Assembly: GCA_013397075.1 (NCBI GenBank) | Contig: VWZS01003477.1 | Coordinates: 2,181,563 to 2,245,562, forward strand | Length of the DNA: 64,000 bases | Direction: 5' to 3' | Source: Rhabdornis inornatus | Taxonomy: Eukaryota; Chordata; Aves; Passeriformes; Rhabdornithidae | Shown: one piece after another, positions 25,036 to 38,689 of the stretch | Numbering within the stretch: position 1 is the first letter of the stretch | Layout: each line of letters opens with the position of its first letter | Position numbers and translations under genes: made by a program | The notes under the pieces: model-generated | Databases searched by the model: none | What the model was told of the DNA's origin: nothing | What the model saw: only the letters and a program-made list of their open reading frames with translations

Positions 25036-25294
25036 GCAGTGCACAAATTTCCAGTAACTTTTTAACAGTACACTGAAGTCTGATATATGATGTGTGTCCC
25101 TATATTTCTGGAATATCATACAGTGACATAGATGTATCTGAAATAAGTGATTTCTTCCATGAAAGCAAAGTAGAGTAGATATATTAGTCATGTGTCTATA
25201 ATTCTCTTCCAATTAATTTTCTCAAAAAAAATTATAATTTAGTTGTGCTTGAGGTAACAGTCAGGGAACTCAGTAGTGATGTTTGTGGGGGTAC

Positions 25295-25905
25295 TGGGGT
25301 GCAATGCACTATGCTGATTTTTATGATGACTGAAAAAGGCTGGTTCCTATCTTGGATATTTTGCAGGCCAAGAATATATTAAGAGACAACAGATGAATCC
25401 AACAAAAAGACAGAGACATCTCAAGGTTACAGTGGGAGGACTACAATTATATAACAACTGGTGGTCACAGCACACCAGCTGCTTAACCATTCTCAGATAA
25501 TTTTTTAGTCATCACAACACAGAGTGAGAGAATTATTTGAAGGAAGATGACAAAATGACTAGACAGACTTCTATAATATCTCCTTCACATGCAGATATAA
25601 AGACATGGGGACAATACCTTCATAAGAAAACGGGATGAAAAGCAATTCACCTTTTGTAAAAATGAGGTGAGAGCTAAGGATTCTGATTCACTATATGAAA
25701 TCATGAAGGATGAGGAGGGATAAGCCCTCAAGATAAATACTGAAGTGAATTTGAGTCTGAACTGAAATGCAAGGTATAGGCATGTGGTGACAGTGAAGTG
25801 AGGTGACAGGAGTGAAGTGCCAAGACAGAAGACGATGGATGTGTTTTGATAGAGCTGTTTGGTAGAAGCTGTTGCAGTTCTAAGGCTGTGAGAGCATCTG
25901 TTTTT
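25295..25905 (-). mobile_element. old L2-like LINE fragment, antisense
   Basis: Several stretches match a remembered reptile and bird L2-type element in reverse orientation: 'aagagacaacagatgaatcc', 'tggtcacagcacaccagctg' followed by 'cttaaccattctcag', and 'ttgcagttctaaggctgtga' followed by 'gagc'. The last corresponds, on the minus strand, to the conserved SRLDYCN region behind the reverse transcriptase core. The fragment runs from that region to the 3' tail. It is badly decayed and has no open frame left. The 5' limit is uncertain. Confidence 0.55.
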
Positions 25906-26469
25906 CAAACTTCAATGAAAGCCCTGTGTTTCTTGGCTGTTCTACAGGAAGCTATGAGGAGTCTTCTGACCTTACTTTGTGTGGCTTCCATGACATGGAC
26001 ACCAGTCCTGTGCTTTGCAGCCATTTTAGTCCTGTGCAAGAGTGTCTTGCACTCTTGCTTGGTGTTCAGCTAAAACACTCCCTATGTTTGATATGTGCCT
26101 GAAGACTCAGTTGAGACACAGGGGAGGAGTGAAGATTTACATACCACATGCATCTCTGGTTGATGTGGTCTCCATTCTTCACTGCTCATGGTAAAGTCTT
26201 CTCCACACATCACTCCTGAGGCTACAGATCCTTTGCCATACTACCATTCCAGCCCTTTCAGACAGCCTGGCATAGTAGTTGCACATATCCCCACAGCATA
26301 CCAAGGTGTAACGTAAACATATACAAACATATTTTAAACAGGAAAATTGTTGTGGTAGCACTGAGGTCTGTGCAGATTATTCTATCCTTTGAAAAAGGCA
26401 CTAACCTTAATTTGTGTATTATTTCCAAGTGCCAAATAAGCACTTGGGTTTTGATCGAGCAATTAATGT
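25906..26469. other. unique DNA between old repeats, nothing recognised
   Basis: No frame or repeat of note. A little more of the L2-like fragment may extend into the left end. Confidence 0.45.
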
Positions 26470-26545
26470 ACTTGATGTGAGTCTTTGCATTGACTGCAAT
26501 GGGCTTTGGATTGGAACCACAATCTGGATGCCTCACATGCATGTA
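26470..26545. repeat. half copy of an old palindromic repeat
   Basis: The string 'gtctttgcattgactgcaat' followed by 'gggctttggattgg' matches the remembered amniote repeat core CATTGACTTCAATGGGCTTTGGATC. It is related to the copies at 4270, 41800 and 52758. Confidence 0.45.
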
Positions 26546-27174
26546 TATTCTTAATTAAAAATTTCTAAATTGCTGTTACATAATGAGGATCCCAAACCTC
26601 CTATGAAACATTTCTAGCTAAGCTAGTGAGAAAAAAATGCACTCGGTATCTTGCCATCACTGTCAACATGAAGCAGAGCACTTCTCCATATTGAGTACTG
26701 GGACAGGTGAGTTATTGGTTCACTGAGAACACTGAGTGAATGTCCTGACTTTTACATGTTTGTAATTTATAAACAAAGCTGCCTTATGATCATTTAGCTA
26801 CATTACACACATACATACATATATACACACACACACACACTCTGAGAAAGTTATGATAAGCTTTAAAAACAGGCTTAGAATGAACATAATAAATAAAACT
26901 TAAATATACCAACTGCTTCTGTTGTTTCAGTTTCTATTTTCTGTATTCATTCAGTTTGCCAGGCATATTTTAAAAAATATAATAGATTGCTATACCTTTT
27001 TTACCAAGAAGAGATACATCCTGTAGCAGCTGTCCATCATTAGCCACAGAATCATTTTACAATGACCTATATGAAAAATCTGAAGCAGGCCTCAATCATA
27101 TCCCCTCTCTTGTGCAGTAAAAGCAGTCATTCAAGATTTTAAGTCATCTATTTTTTTTTCAGCAGGAAATACCA
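26546..27174. other. unique DNA with a short CA-type microsatellite
   Basis: No gene signal. A mixed ACAT/AC microsatellite (ACACATACATAC, then ATATACACACAC) occupies 26804-26840. Confidence 0.6.
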
Positions 27175-27310
27175 GTATAGTCTCATAGCTAGTGCTCTGA
27201 CTTAGATTCCTATGACCTGCTTTCTATTCCTGGCTCTGGCTCTGAGTGACCTTATGAAAGTCATTTTTATCTACTATTGTTTTTAAATGGATAGAATGGT
27301 TTCCTAGCAG
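27175..27310 (+). mobile_element. old MIR-like SINE fragment
   Basis: The strings 'tctattcctggctctggctc' and 'gagtgaccttatgaaagtca' follow the MIR core (AATCCTGGCTCTGCCACTTA, TGTGACCTTGGGCAAGTCAC) in the sense direction, with a diverged CAGTTTCC/AAAATGG part after it. Confidence 0.6.
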
Positions 27311-28650
27311 AATGGGTCAAGCATAGGCACTCTTTTTTTCCCATTATCCCACCTCAAAAATCCATCCCTGAAGAAGCTACACACCTACACATAAAAATGC
27401 CAGTCAAGTGTTTGCCTCAAATAAGATGCTCTGCCTCTCTCATTCCTGCTTTCTTTCTCTTTTGTTCTTTATAGCATGAGAAAGTCAGAGTGGAGTGCCT
27501 AAATAATGTTCTTTAAATATACATAACTTGAGAAGACTAATTACATGTACACATCTCTGCTGCAGTAGGCTGAGGTGATTTCTGAAAGCAAATACCACAT
27601 GGACAAATGTGAGCTTCCCAAAATATTTATGGGCTTGCTGTACTACTACACCCAATACATGATAAGTGTTTATTGGAAAACTGCCTTCCCCTTTAGCAGT
27701 ATAACTGTCAGACAACAGTTCATACACAGCAACGCGAAGTCATAACTTGGGAGATAATCTTTTATATGTTCCTAACAATATGCTTTGAAATCCTACATTT
27801 AAAAGAGTTTAACAACACACAATACCCCAAACTATCAAATAAGCAGTAAAAGTAACATGCAGAGCCAGACACAAAACCAGAATGAAAACCATTTTTTATT
27901 ATTCTCTTCTGTATTACCATAAATGACATGCTATATTTAATTTTACAGTGCCCCTGGACAAATCATCAAATACTTTAATAACTACACAAACATTAATATT
28001 TAAATACAAGAGATCCCCTCAGTTACTGAATAATCATAACTCTGGATTGATAGGGTACTAAATGGAAAAATCTTGTTTAGACAGTTGTAAGGGGGGGGGA
28101 GGGTGTTTAATGAAACAAGTTTGATGGTCTTGTCATCATAAAACTGATAGATATTTGGCACAATTTATATCTTTGCTAAAAAGAAGTTTGAGAAATGGAA
28201 CAATTGTGGTGAAGATTAATTTTCCCTTCTTCTGCTGTGAGAGCATAGTCCTTTAGGTCATTAGCAGGAATGTGTGACATAGATCGCACTTTACCCATGG
28301 AAGTTCCATGCTGACTCTGAGGAAATGCACTTGTTAAATAGCTGTGACTTCTATACTTGTGAAATGGGCTGCCCAGCTATCATCACAGCTATCTAGACTC
28401 ATTTTATTAGAGTGATGAATATAGATGGTAAAAGAGACAACATACAGAGGTCTGGCTGTCAGTGTTTGTTAGGCCTGACCACCCATTCTACCCACTGTCC
28501 TTAGAGGGATTTTTTAAACCCAGATTTTATCATGTTGCTTCAGCCACTCTTCCAGTTAAATGTTCTGCCTAATAATGGAAGTTTAACTATTAAACCACAA
28601 CAAGAACTGTGAATTGGAAGATATTTCTAATCCTTCCAGCACTACCAAAA
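27311..28650. other. unique DNA, nothing recognised
   Basis: AT-rich sequence without coding frames above 80 codons. A run of nine Gs lies at about 28091-28099. Confidence 0.6.
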
Positions 28651-28720
28651 ACCAAATAGACAAACAAAACAAAACAAATCAAAACAAAACAAATAAACCA
28701 AACCAAACCAAAACAAAAAG
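28651..28720 (+). repeat. (AAAAC)n / (AAACC)n simple repeat
   Basis: A-rich tract of imperfect ACAAA, AAAAC and AACCA units. Could be a decayed A-rich tract; no retroelement lies immediately upstream. Confidence 0.75.
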
Positions 28721-31700
28721 ACTGAAAGACTTCTCAGTCAAAGTCACTCACATAAATGCCTGAACCAGAAGCCTGAGACTTGACTAGATTTTCAGGTCTC
28801 CAGATCTCGGACTATGTTCATGCTGAACTACTATGTGTCACTGAGCACAGATGACACTAAGTTAATGAAAATATCTGATCATTGCTGGACAAAGGCTTGG
28901 CTTTTATTTGTATCAACTCATACCCTGCTTGGGTGCCGCAGCTTTTGTAGCTAAATGAAATGCTTATGGACTGGGAAGTGGGCTGTGTTCACTTTACCAA
29001 TCCCTTATATTTGGCTTCATGTCTTTTTTCCAGGAGAGTCTGTCTCTGCAATGCACCTTAACATTTTCTTTTCTATTTTGGGGCGCTGCCTCAGACTCTG
29101 CAATTTTCAGAGTTCCTTTTTCTTCTGTGCATTTAAGCTCCATGGAGATAATACAGTTTTAGCTGTACTGTGTTTCTTGGCCCCATCTCAACTGGGAAAT
29201 ACCCCTTTAATGGGAAATTGAAGTGAGAACATGAATGTGTTCACATTCTAGCTTCGCGGGAGCAGAGGGGAGGAAATGGCACAGAGACATAAGGCCCCTG
29301 AATAATAGGACATGGGCTGGCAGACCTGGGAAGCAATACCATTAGAGTACTCCTCCAGATGTGGACAGCTGACAAACTTCAATGATGAAAGCCACATCCA
29401 AGCCAGTTATGATGAACTAATTAAATATCTTGCTCCATTTAATAAAGGAAGTATAGAAGAATCCAAAGCTGTCTATAAATCACCTACTCACTGCCCTGCC
29501 AAGCTTCTACAGTGGCAGGAAAGGTGAGCAAAAGAAAAGGCAATAGGGCAAAACTAAAGGACTAAGACCAGTGGAAGTTTCTGTGCTAGGAAAGAATGGC
29601 TGTTGTCATCACATCTTAATGGAAACTCCAAAGCTACGGGCCTGGAATCAGAGCAAAGAAGGTTAAAATAGCATAAGAAGTTAGCATAAACACTGCTGCT
29701 TAGAGCTGGGCAAATCTTTGAATAAGTAATTAATTCTCTCTGTCTTGACTTTTTATGCTTAATTTATCATTCAGTTCTTGTAACTTCATTTATTTTTCCT
29801 TTTCCTTGTTATAAGGCAGCAATAAAACAAGAAGTTGGAATTGAGTTCTTGATATTAAGAAAAGGGCTGATTAGTCTCTGAGACTAACTCTGGGCTCGGG
29901 CTGCCTCCACCTCTGCTGCTGCAGTAGTAATGCATGCTCCCTTGAGAGGACAGATTTAGTCACTGAGCGCAACCTCTTTTTCAGGAGAAGAAAATGCAAA
30001 GAGACAGCAGTTTCTAGCAATAAAATAGAAACCAGAATAACATAAACCATTTCTCCCCCAGTCATTTCTTTCTCCTTCATTTCAGCTTTTCTTGAAATGG
30101 ACAACCCATGCCCATTGATGAGATTTTGAGCAGTTCATGATTATTTGTAGTGCTTGAGAGAAAAGCTGATTTTGCATTTACATGTGTACAACAGAAAATA
30201 TATTTTCACCTTTTTACTTCACTCCAAAAATCTACAGGAAACATGCTGAGAAACTATAAATACATTCCTACAGATTAATCTCATTTGAAGACATTGAAAC
30301 ACTGGTGAGGAATGAAATTCTACAAAACCGTATTACTTTATGATAAAATTGTGAATTCAATGTACTGGAATGAGTAACTGAACTCCCCAAATTGCACTGC
30401 GATTTCTCCCTTCCACTGTGTATGCATGGGTGTATTTTTGTATTTTTGTACAGCCATAGGAAAGCTACTGTAAAAGGATGTTTTAGTGAAGTCTTTCAAT
30501 TTACTGTTAACAAGTTTTTTGAGATGCATATACATTTTCCCCATTGCCAAGCATCCTCTTTCAAAGATATCTTTGAAGTCCTACAATTTGAAGGTTAGAG
30601 TGCCTTTTGCATATCACTTAACCATTCTGATTGCTTCCTATTCCTTGACAAAAACATAAATAAGCAACTATTTTGTGAAACTATATTTTGAATATCTGAA
30701 GTTTTTTTCTGGGGATGGACATAGTCCCAAGGTGTACTGGAAGCTTGAATTAATCCTAGAAATCATAAATAGAAATGCTGGAGAAGTCTTCTGTTCACCA
30801 ATAGCACAGCTCACAACTGAAACTATCACTTTTTCAGCCTTCTGTGAAATAGAAGTACAGATGGTTGCCTATGTGCATAACATCAGCAATGCCAAAAGCA
30901 AAGAGATTACAAATACTTTACAGAGTTGTTATCACCAAATAAGGCAGAAATTCACCTTAAAACTACAGAAGATGGTCATGGTACTCTATTTACCACTCTA
31001 TTGTCTATTGCCATAACCTCTCGAAAAGCCCAGAAAGCTCAGGTTATTGTTCTAGAACAGATTTCCTTTACTTTTTTTTTTTCTAGAACAGGCTGGATTT
31101 TGCTTAGGATGTCACTTTACACTGATGTAACTTTGCAAATGAAATTAATTGCTGGAAACTACCTTACACAAACTGAATGCATGGTCAAAGAGTTTATAAA
31201 AAAGTTCCTGTGAAGATCAAAACTATTTGATATATGGAATGGTTAAAACCTTGTCTCCATAATGGTTCCATGATAAAAAATGGGCTCATGGATTTAGCAT
31301 CTTCCAGGAGGAATTCACACTAACACTATTGTGCTTAGCCAGGACACCTTTCCAACTTTATTTGTAAGGTGTGGCTCTTTCCTGTGAAAATCTGCGATAT
31401 TGCAGAAGACAGTAACCAAAGTTAACATTTTTGCTTCACAGGAGGAAGAAAGTTCATAAAGATAATTGGCTGAAATCTGAAGAAATCAATCAGTGCACAC
31501 ATTTGTTTCACTGTAAGACCAGGGCCCAACAACTTTCAGGCTAAATGAACATCTTTGGACAAGCCTGTGGATACCTATATCAGGTTGAACAGCTCCAACA
31601 CTTGCTGTTCTTGCAGCAGTCTCTCTATTTAAACTGCCGCAGTCTTTCAGTTCTTGTGCTGCTGTTTGTTTCCCTGTCTGGCATAAACTTTAAACAACAC

Positions 31701-34700
31701 CTAAGTATTTTGCTGAGATGTGGTTTGTCTTGAGTTGTGTTCCTTCAAACTGATTTTAGCATTATCTTTTACTAAGCTAGATCTGTGTGTTTTCAAATTA
31801 ATACAGAATGCAAATTCCTTTACTTACTTCCTTTTACTTACTGCATTTCACCATATCATGTCAGGAAGGTGCATGTCAATAAATCCCAGAGCTGCAGTCT
31901 GGAATATTGTCTCCAGAACAAAAGAAAATACATTTATTTAGAAACACAGAAATATTGTATAGTTTTAAGTGCCAGTTGAACTGATATTGATGCTGTCAGT
32001 TTTATCAGGTGGCTCTCGTTCAGCTATGACAAGTCATCACTTCGGTCACACAGAATGCCACCAGGCTCCAAGAGACCTGCATCACTTTGCTCCAGGTAAT
32101 ACAACTGTATCCAATAGTTTTCATTCTTGATGACTTCTTTCTTGCATCTCTGCTGGAATAGGATAAAAATTAATGTGTTTCACTGGTGGATGTGGTTACC
32201 TTGATCTGTCTGAAGGACACGATGACTTTCATCTGTTTTAATAGCGGCTGTAAACATGCTGGCAAAGCAGTGGTGTAGATGAACATAGAAAATAATCAAA
32301 TAATCTTGTTTTGATGAAAGTGTGTAAAACTCTAAAGTACACTTAAAAAACATGAATCAAAAGTTTATTGAAAATGTAAACCAGCTTGTCCTCAGCAAAT
32401 TCATGATTTACACCAGATTTAAATCTACCATAATACACTTGGGTCAGCTTGAGAGAGTTGGTTTTGAATGTTTGGAATAACATGTAAAATTAGAGGTGCA
32501 GAAAAAGTGTGCATTTGCAGCAAATCTGTTCTGATGGAAAGAGGCAATAATGAGGCCTCTGATCTTTGAGCCTCTGGTGTAAAGAGAAGCATCCCAGGGA
32601 CTTAGAGATCAGCAGAAGGATGGCCCATTTTCCAAGACAGCTAACATGGATGCCTCTGAAAATCTCATTGAGAATGCCGATATTTTTTGCAGGGGGCAAA
32701 TCCTCCTCAAGCTATGTATCTCCTAGAGCTGTAGAGAAACTACATTCATTTTTAGGGGGCTTTAGCTCTTAAGAGGCAAGACAAGGCTGTAAATATCCCT
32801 GGGATGGGACTTCGTCTTGCACTCTGAACCAATTATAAATATATTATATATAGTGACTTTTTATATGGACATAAGAGTACAAGAATCACCAGGCAAAGCA
32901 GATCTCTCTGCTCCACTGACCTATCTTAGATGGTGGCCGTTACCAGATAGCTCAAAGGAAGGTGTCAAAGCTGAAGGACTTTCTATTTAGGACTGGATTA
33001 AAACAATAAGGCAGGTTTAATTCACTTTGTGAAGCTGTTATTATCTCTATGGTATTTCTGGATAGTTTAGTCTCAATGCTAAACCTGATAAATTCTTGGC
33101 ATCAGGGACTTCCAGAAGTGAAAAGCTTCCCCTAGATAATTACTGGTTACATGACACTATTCCCTTGACTTTGAATTTCTCACCTTTGAACTACATTGCA
33201 TGTCATTTTTTCTTGCACCACGATATAGGGAGAACAGAAATTCCTGACCTACTTTTTCTGTTCTATTCTATTCATAATTTTGTATCATATTATCCTTTCC
33301 CCTCTTATTTGTCTAATTACTTAATTAAGAATTCCTCCATCTACTCAGTTTCTCATCAGCTACTACTTAAAACCACAGCACTTTTTTTTTATGTGACTAA
33401 ATTGTATGCTACAGACAGGAGCAGGAGAAACTGAGGTGCCCACAGCTCTTTGTGGGAGCTGGGAACTGTTTCTATGGCACAATTATTTTGTCTTATCTAC
33501 ACTTCTAATAATGGTATGTTGAGTCAAAGTCCTTGCTAATCTCAGGTCTACAAGTTGTCCAAGTCCTGTTCTGAGCTGCTACTTCCTCACAAAAGCACAA
33601 AGTCTGTAATTATATCCTATGACAGGGCAGGCCAAGAGGGAAAGAATTCTGTGCCTTCTTGTATGACTTCATACAGAAGGACCAGATGCAACCAATCCAT
33701 GACAAAATAATGAAAGGCCATTGACCATTTAATACAAAATAAGATCCCTCAAAATGCCTTTTTTATGTTTTTTTATTTTCTAAAAGAAAGAAAAGAGCAC
33801 ATTTGGAAGAAAAGTTTTCTCTATAAGCCAAAACATCTTCCCTGTGTCCCAAACACTCCTCTTATAATGAAGTCATGACACTAAATTTTTGTTTGTGCAA
33901 GATAAAAATCACAAATAGCATGGCTAGAGCACTGGTTTTCAGATGGTCCATTCAGTGGAGCTTGGCTACTCAGAGCCATACTGTATTCCCAGTTATGTGG
34001 TGCTGAAGCAGAAGTGCTGCACACTGAAGATTCAGGGCAGTGCAACAGAGAACAGAATTAGGCCCTCATGAAATATTAATGCATTGTGAAGCTTTCCAGC
34101 TCACATACATACCCCAGTGAGACTGGGAAAAGCCTAGTTCAAAAACTGTCTGGCAATGAGAGGATATGGTCCAGTTCTGCTGTGATCTAATGAAAGATGA
34201 ACCAAGCTTCTTAGACGTCTCATAGGATTTTTACCTCAGTTGTAACAGACAGGTATGTAGATGGTATAGCTAAGTTGAACAAAAGGGGGGAAGAGAAAGG
34301 TCTGGAATTAATTAAATACCTTCTCCTGGCATAGCCTCATAAAACTCTTGCCTGATTAAAGCCTCTAAAACAAGGGGAAAAATGCCTGCCTACTAAAAAG
34401 CTAAAAATAAAGTCAAACAAAAAATATTTTATAGATGGCACAGAATAAGTGAGAGAATTCCATGTGCTTTTGGCTTAGTAGGCTGACAGCCTTTTCTAAA
34501 TGGCAAATGCTTGAAGGTTCAGTTTTAGGACAGGTTGTTAGTTGCCCAAATCGACTGAGTGCTCCCAGAGGCTGTTTGAGTGTGTGGTTAAGGGCTTGAT
34601 GCTCAGACAGGCTATACAGAAACACTCAAAAGACCCTGTGTGCTCTGCCAGATCCTTCTGATTTATTTAGATGAATAAGCCACCAGGCCCAGACTAAGCT

Positions 34701-36579
34701 CTTTAGACACTACTCATTTGTAGGTGGTTCTGCACATTATTCTTTTCTTACAACCACCAAACAAATTAATATTAGCACAGATATGCAATACTGTTGTTTT
34801 TCTTAAAAGCTGAGCATTCATTGTGGAGAAGGCTCTGGAATATAACCTTAGAAAACTAGGGCCCAGACCTGAGGGCTTTTAAGAAAGGGACAGTCATGAG
34901 TCTGGATGATATTGTTGGCTGTGAAATACAATATTGACGGTGTGAATACAATAAGATTGAATCTCTTGATTTAATCTCTTCATGGTGGACATGATGGGGA
35001 GGGAGTACACTATAGTTTCTCCATGTAATGACCACATTGTAAAGGGTGGAGCACAGATGAATTGGGCTTGGGCCAGTGACTGATCCAGGAACTGCCTACT
35101 GGTGTGCAAAAAGGATAGGGCATGTTTGACAATCAGTTTTTAGTGCTTTGAACTAACCATTACTTGTAGTCATACTGCATATATTTCTGTCAGCAGTGGA
35201 CAGGTAATGAAATACAAGTGTGTCAGGTTTCTCTGTCTCCCATATGCATTATTTCTCCTTTGGTGTGAGTAGAAGTGAAGCAAAAGTAGTAATGAGATGA
35301 ACTAATTTCCTCAATAGGCTTGAATTCAACTTCCTATATTAATCCAACATCCAAGTTGCTTTGCCTTCACTGTTACTTTAAGTTAATTTGGCTAACTCTG
35401 GCTTGTTCAAGAAGATAGGTACACAACTTCTTTTTAATTTACTGCAACATGCACTGCTACTCTATTTCCTTACACCTCATGTTGGTTGCTTACCAGCTAT
35501 GAATAAGGCTGGTTATGGATATTTGGTCTTGGCTACTATATAAACTCACAGCCAACTGACTGTACAGAGGAAAGCTTTTTCACAAGCAAATTCTGAGTTA
35601 GCCCACGGTTTCTTTTTTCTTTTTTCTTTTCTTTTTTTTTGTCATTGGCAATTGCAGACATTGGTTGCCAGCCACACTGGCTCCCAGTTGGCCTTGAGAA
35701 GACCTGGCCTCCAGAGCCATTTCCTCCTATGAAACGATTAATGTGTTCCTACCTTGTGTGAGTCATGAGTGGAACTGATCACTCCTTTTTTTTCTGAGCT
35801 GGATAAGGATGGTGCTTGATCAGGTAGGTTTTACAGAGCTCTGAGTCAGCAAATCCTCAGCAGCTGAGTGTTCTGTGGCAGGACCAGGAGCCAAGAGTTA
35901 AACACAGCAAGTAGGAAGACATATCTCAGGAGATGAGCAGTCATTTCTTCTCTAAAAGTGGCATGGTATCCAAGGAGAGTAACCTAGGAGGGATTTTGTC
36001 GTGCCTCCACATACACTATGAGCAAGGCATAGGTATAAAATATCTCTGATGAGAAGCTAAGCAGCATATTGTGGTGAGAAATGTCACCTCAGGATGAGTG
36101 TGACAGTGGCAAAGAGGTATGCACAGAGAAATTATTAGAGCAGAGACTGCCCTTGAAGAAGGATTGACCTATCACCACACATCCAGCTCTCTGTTCTCTG
36201 TGATGGGGCTCACAGGAGTAACTGGAAGAGACTGCTTTAAACTAGCCAGTGAATGCTAGACCATGCACTCACTGTTCTAGGAGAGCCAGACATGCACTAT
36301 TTTCCGAGTAGCTCCATGCCACAGGTCACTTCCCAATTGTCAGTGTTCTCCAGCTGCTCTCATTTCACAGGCTCCTCTATGAAATTGCTCCAGTAAGGCA
36401 TTAGAAATGCAGATGCCCTTGGCATTTGGAAGAGGCATCTACCATACCTGATTTTTTTTTCAGCTTCCTTGCCCTGTTATCCCTGGATTCTGTGTCTACC
36501 TCTTTCTTGGTCCTGTCTCTGTACCAATTGCTTTAGCCAAAATGCTCCGATTGTCACTGAAAACCCTCTGCTTATATGC
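28721..36579. other. unique DNA, no gene seen
   Basis: 7.9 kb with no recognised exon or interspersed repeat. The frame at 29312-29527 ends beside a fair splice donor (AAAG/GTGAGC at 29524) but has no pyrimidine tract before its possible acceptor, so it is not called an exon. An 11-bp direct repeat TTCTAGAACAG flanks a T-run at 31050-31091. A TTTTTTC-type pyrimidine run lies at about 35609-35640. Confidence 0.6.
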
Positions 36580-36760
36580 TGAACATCTCTGCATGAGCAG
36601 ACCTCATTATCATGTGGCAAGAGGTCATTTACATATGCAAATCAGGTTAATGAGAGCAGAACTGTAAAAGGCTTCATTCCAGAGGCATTTGCATATCTAG
36701 CTTTAGAAATATTTGAGTGCTCTGCCCCTAGCTGTGCAACCAGGACACAGAAGCCCTGGC
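36580..36760. promoter_or_regulatory. candidate enhancer with clustered octamer (POU) sites
   Basis: An exact octamer ATGCAAAT at 36635-36642 forms the right half of ATTTACATATGCAAAT, which differs by one base from a perfect head-to-head double octamer. A reversed octamer ATTTGCAT lies at 36687-36694. TTAATGAG and GAAATATTTG lie between and after. No repeat, no coding frame. Confidence 0.4.
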
Positions 36761-38689
36761 AGTGTGTCTTCAGTGGCGATTATATCCACAGACAGCTGCC
36801 ATCCTGGTTTGCAACAGCCTCTGTCTGAGGTACTGGCTCGTTTGAACACAGAGGGTAGTTGTGTAATGTACGCTTCTGCATCCGACTACTAAGAAGCAGT
36901 TAAGCCTTGGCCCTTATTGGGAAAACATGTGGGCTTCTGACAGGTAGATATATGCAATTCAGTATGAAGAATACAGTTTCCTACGGTGCTGTCACTAATG
37001 CATGCCCAGTGTATGATGAATAAGGAAAACAATGCAGGTGCCAGGCATGGCTCTCTAAGAAGAACACACTGTGTGTGACAAAGCACCATGCAAAATACTG
37101 ATCGCGTTTATTCCGTAACTAACCGGGCCTTTAGCCCCCAGAGTAAAAGGAGGGATCTCTTTTGGATGTTTGTAAATTACCCACGAGGGAGCTCAAATTC
37201 CCTCCTCTGCCACAGACAAAATAGGCTACCCCCAGTCTCTCTCTTAGACAGGTTCTGGGCAAGCATGTTAGGTGCCTTCTGACTGTCTAATTGTGAAGCA
37301 AATTTGCACAAAGTGTTCCTTAGAAGAAGCATCTTTTGCTGATCCTTTTTTTTTTTCCCCAGCTGTTTTGTTTTCAGGAATATGAATGCTTTTTCACTGT
37401 ATAGCTTTCTCAGGTATTGCTCTGTGCCAGGGACTTCTGTGCCTGATTCCAGGGAGAAAAGGCAATTACGTCATAATTTCTGAGAAAAGTTACTGATTTT
37501 CCCTTTGCTCCTGCCCAGTCCTTCTGAGTAAGCTAAGCATGTTTCTGGCACGTCCCAATGACTAATATAAGAAAAGACATTCCTTCTTGAAAGCGGTATT
37601 TCTCTGCCTTGACACACAGTACTACAACCTATACAGCTGCCAGGCAAATGCCAGGTGGGCAGCCTCAGAGTCGGCTTGGTGCTAGTTTTGGTGATGAACC
37701 TGTATGTATTAGGCTGGAATGAGCTGGGATCTTTGAGAGCTCCTCCAAAGCACAGGATCTAAAGCGAAATGCCCCATTTATGCCCTCCTCTTATCTCTAC
37801 CTCCACTTATTCTTAGGGACATGCAGATCACAGAGAATAATTTACCATAATTCAAATAATAGTGTTCAACTGTTCAACAGTATGTCCGGTCCCATATGCT
37901 ACTCTCCACAGATTTTCTCTCATTTGGCCTTGCACTACTGACTTAGCGTGGGTCAAACTCCACTGCAGCAACTCCTTGGAGTGATTCCTGTATTGCAACA
38001 TTTTGCCTGTAGCTATTCTCAACAGCTCTAATGTGACAGACAAGATTAATTACCTGTGCCTATAGGAGCAAGAGTAGCTCTTACACCTTTGTGGAACCTG
38101 CGGCTGAGCTGGTTTCTCCCTCTCAGCTGATGGCTATCACAGAAGACTCTCTGTCCATGTACAGTACACAAACATTTGCCTACTTTATAACACATCAGTG
38201 GATGGACACCACCATCTAATAAACCAGCTGCTTTTTGCATGGAGTTGGTCTGCAGACTGAAGATGAGATTCTCACACTTGCCATGAAACACAAATTTACC
38301 AGTGTGCCTGGAAGTCTGGATACCCCTTAAGGCCTATGCCAGGCACCCTGTGTGCTCATGTCAGAGGTACAGCCTGCAGCTGAGCAACCTATCTTACTGA
38401 TAGCACAGCTGGATGTGGTCATGACTTCATTGCTGAGGGCTCACAGCTATTAGAATCCCCTCTTTTTAAGAGCACTCTGGACTGAGCAGTCAGCATCCCT
38501 GCTGTGACCCCAGACTGTCACCTTTGGAAGCTGATTTCTCAGAAAAGCATTCCATTGTTTCAGAGCAGAATTGTCCTCCCTTGTTCAACAAACTCTGCCA
38601 CACAGGTTTGCTAAGAGAAGAGAAAAGCAAAATACAAATTGGTAAAATAAATACCTGTGGGGCTAATGAAAGTTGACGTCTTTTTTCCA
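36761..38689. other. unique DNA, nothing recognised
   Basis: Frames stay below 85 codons, and there is no repeat or RNA gene signal. It contains a poly-T/C stretch near 37346-37360. Confidence 0.55.

Noticed and set aside
29312..29527. Frame ending at a splice donor, possible exon
   Set aside because: No pyrimidine tract or branch-like signal before the possible acceptor and no recognisable protein family.
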